DNA of 64,000 nt from Symbiodinium natans (lineage: Eukaryota; Sar; Dinophyceae; Suessiales; Symbiodiniaceae). The notes beneath the pieces were generated by a model. The model saw only the letters and a list, made by a program, of their open reading frames with translations. It was not told where the DNA came from and made no database searches. Both the position numbers and the translations under genes were made by a program. The stretch covers positions 349,031 through 413,030 of the forward strand of contig CAJNDS010002579.1 of assembly GCA_905221605.1 (NCBI GenBank). Direction: 5' to 3'. Positions 63,843 to 64,000 of this stretch are shown here, piece by piece (the stretch's first letter is position 1; each line of letters starts with the position of its first letter).

Positions 63843-64000
63843 TGCGGTTGAGCACAGCCCAGAACTTTGGGCACACCAGGGGACACCCTGCAACCCTGTA
63901 ACCCCGTGACCCTCTCAACCCTATTACCCTAAGACCCTCAAACCCTAATCCCTAAAGCCCTCAATCCCTGAAAACTCGAAACCTCCTATAACCCGATAAC

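Overview
The window reads as dinoflagellate nuclear DNA, most like Symbiodiniaceae or another member of the Suessiales. Supporting signs are: hundreds of short Arabidopsis-type telomere-like TTTAGGG/CCCTAAA arrays in both orientations; G+C-rich genes with N-terminal ubiquitin-like domains followed by RCC1-like or ankyrin repeats; GC-AG introns as well as GT-AG ones; and a tyrosine-recombinase retrotransposon. No bacterial operon, rRNA, convincing tRNA or CRISPR array is visible. The species and the chromosomal position (subtelomeric or internal) cannot be settled from the sequence.

Layout. 1-18.1 kb: telomere-like arrays alternating with short unique islands, short terminal-inverted-repeat (TIR) elements of several families, and a few exon-like pieces. 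18.1-20.1 kb: a ubiquitin-like plus RCC1-like repeat gene with one GC-AG intron and a decayed tail. 20.1-29.4 kb: arrays, TIR elements and exon-like islands. 29.5-31.5 kb: a paralogous RCC1-like gene lacking that intron, again with a decayed tail. 31.5-43.4 kb: arrays, hexamer and heptamer satellites and TIR elements. 43.46-50.40 kb: a complete-looking 6.9-kb Ngaro/PAT-like retrotransposon with split direct repeats A1...B1-A2...B2 and the gene order tyrosine recombinase, Gag, RT-RNase H. 50.4-57.0 kb: arrays and microsatellites. 57.0-58.6 kb: a ubiquitin-like plus ankyrin gene in four exons. 58.6-64 kb: arrays, ending in a broken Copia-like reverse transcriptase fragment.

The most interesting signal joins these parts. 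Three insertions (18208-18340, 57861-58020, 63559-63663) sit inside coding sequence. Each carries a GC-starting 4-bp direct repeat and ends in AG, so removal as a GC-AG intron restores the reading frame exactly. This is the expected architecture of introner DNA transposons: the donor comes from the target duplication and the acceptor from the element end. Two of these introns, and other TIR elements such as 31989-32131 and 35110-35303, carry TTTAGGG arrays in their interiors. This suggests that TIR elements helped spread the telomere-like arrays. In the retrotransposon, Gag and RT are in one frame, separated by a single UGA followed by CUA, a known leaky-stop context, so a readthrough Gag-Pol protein is plausible.
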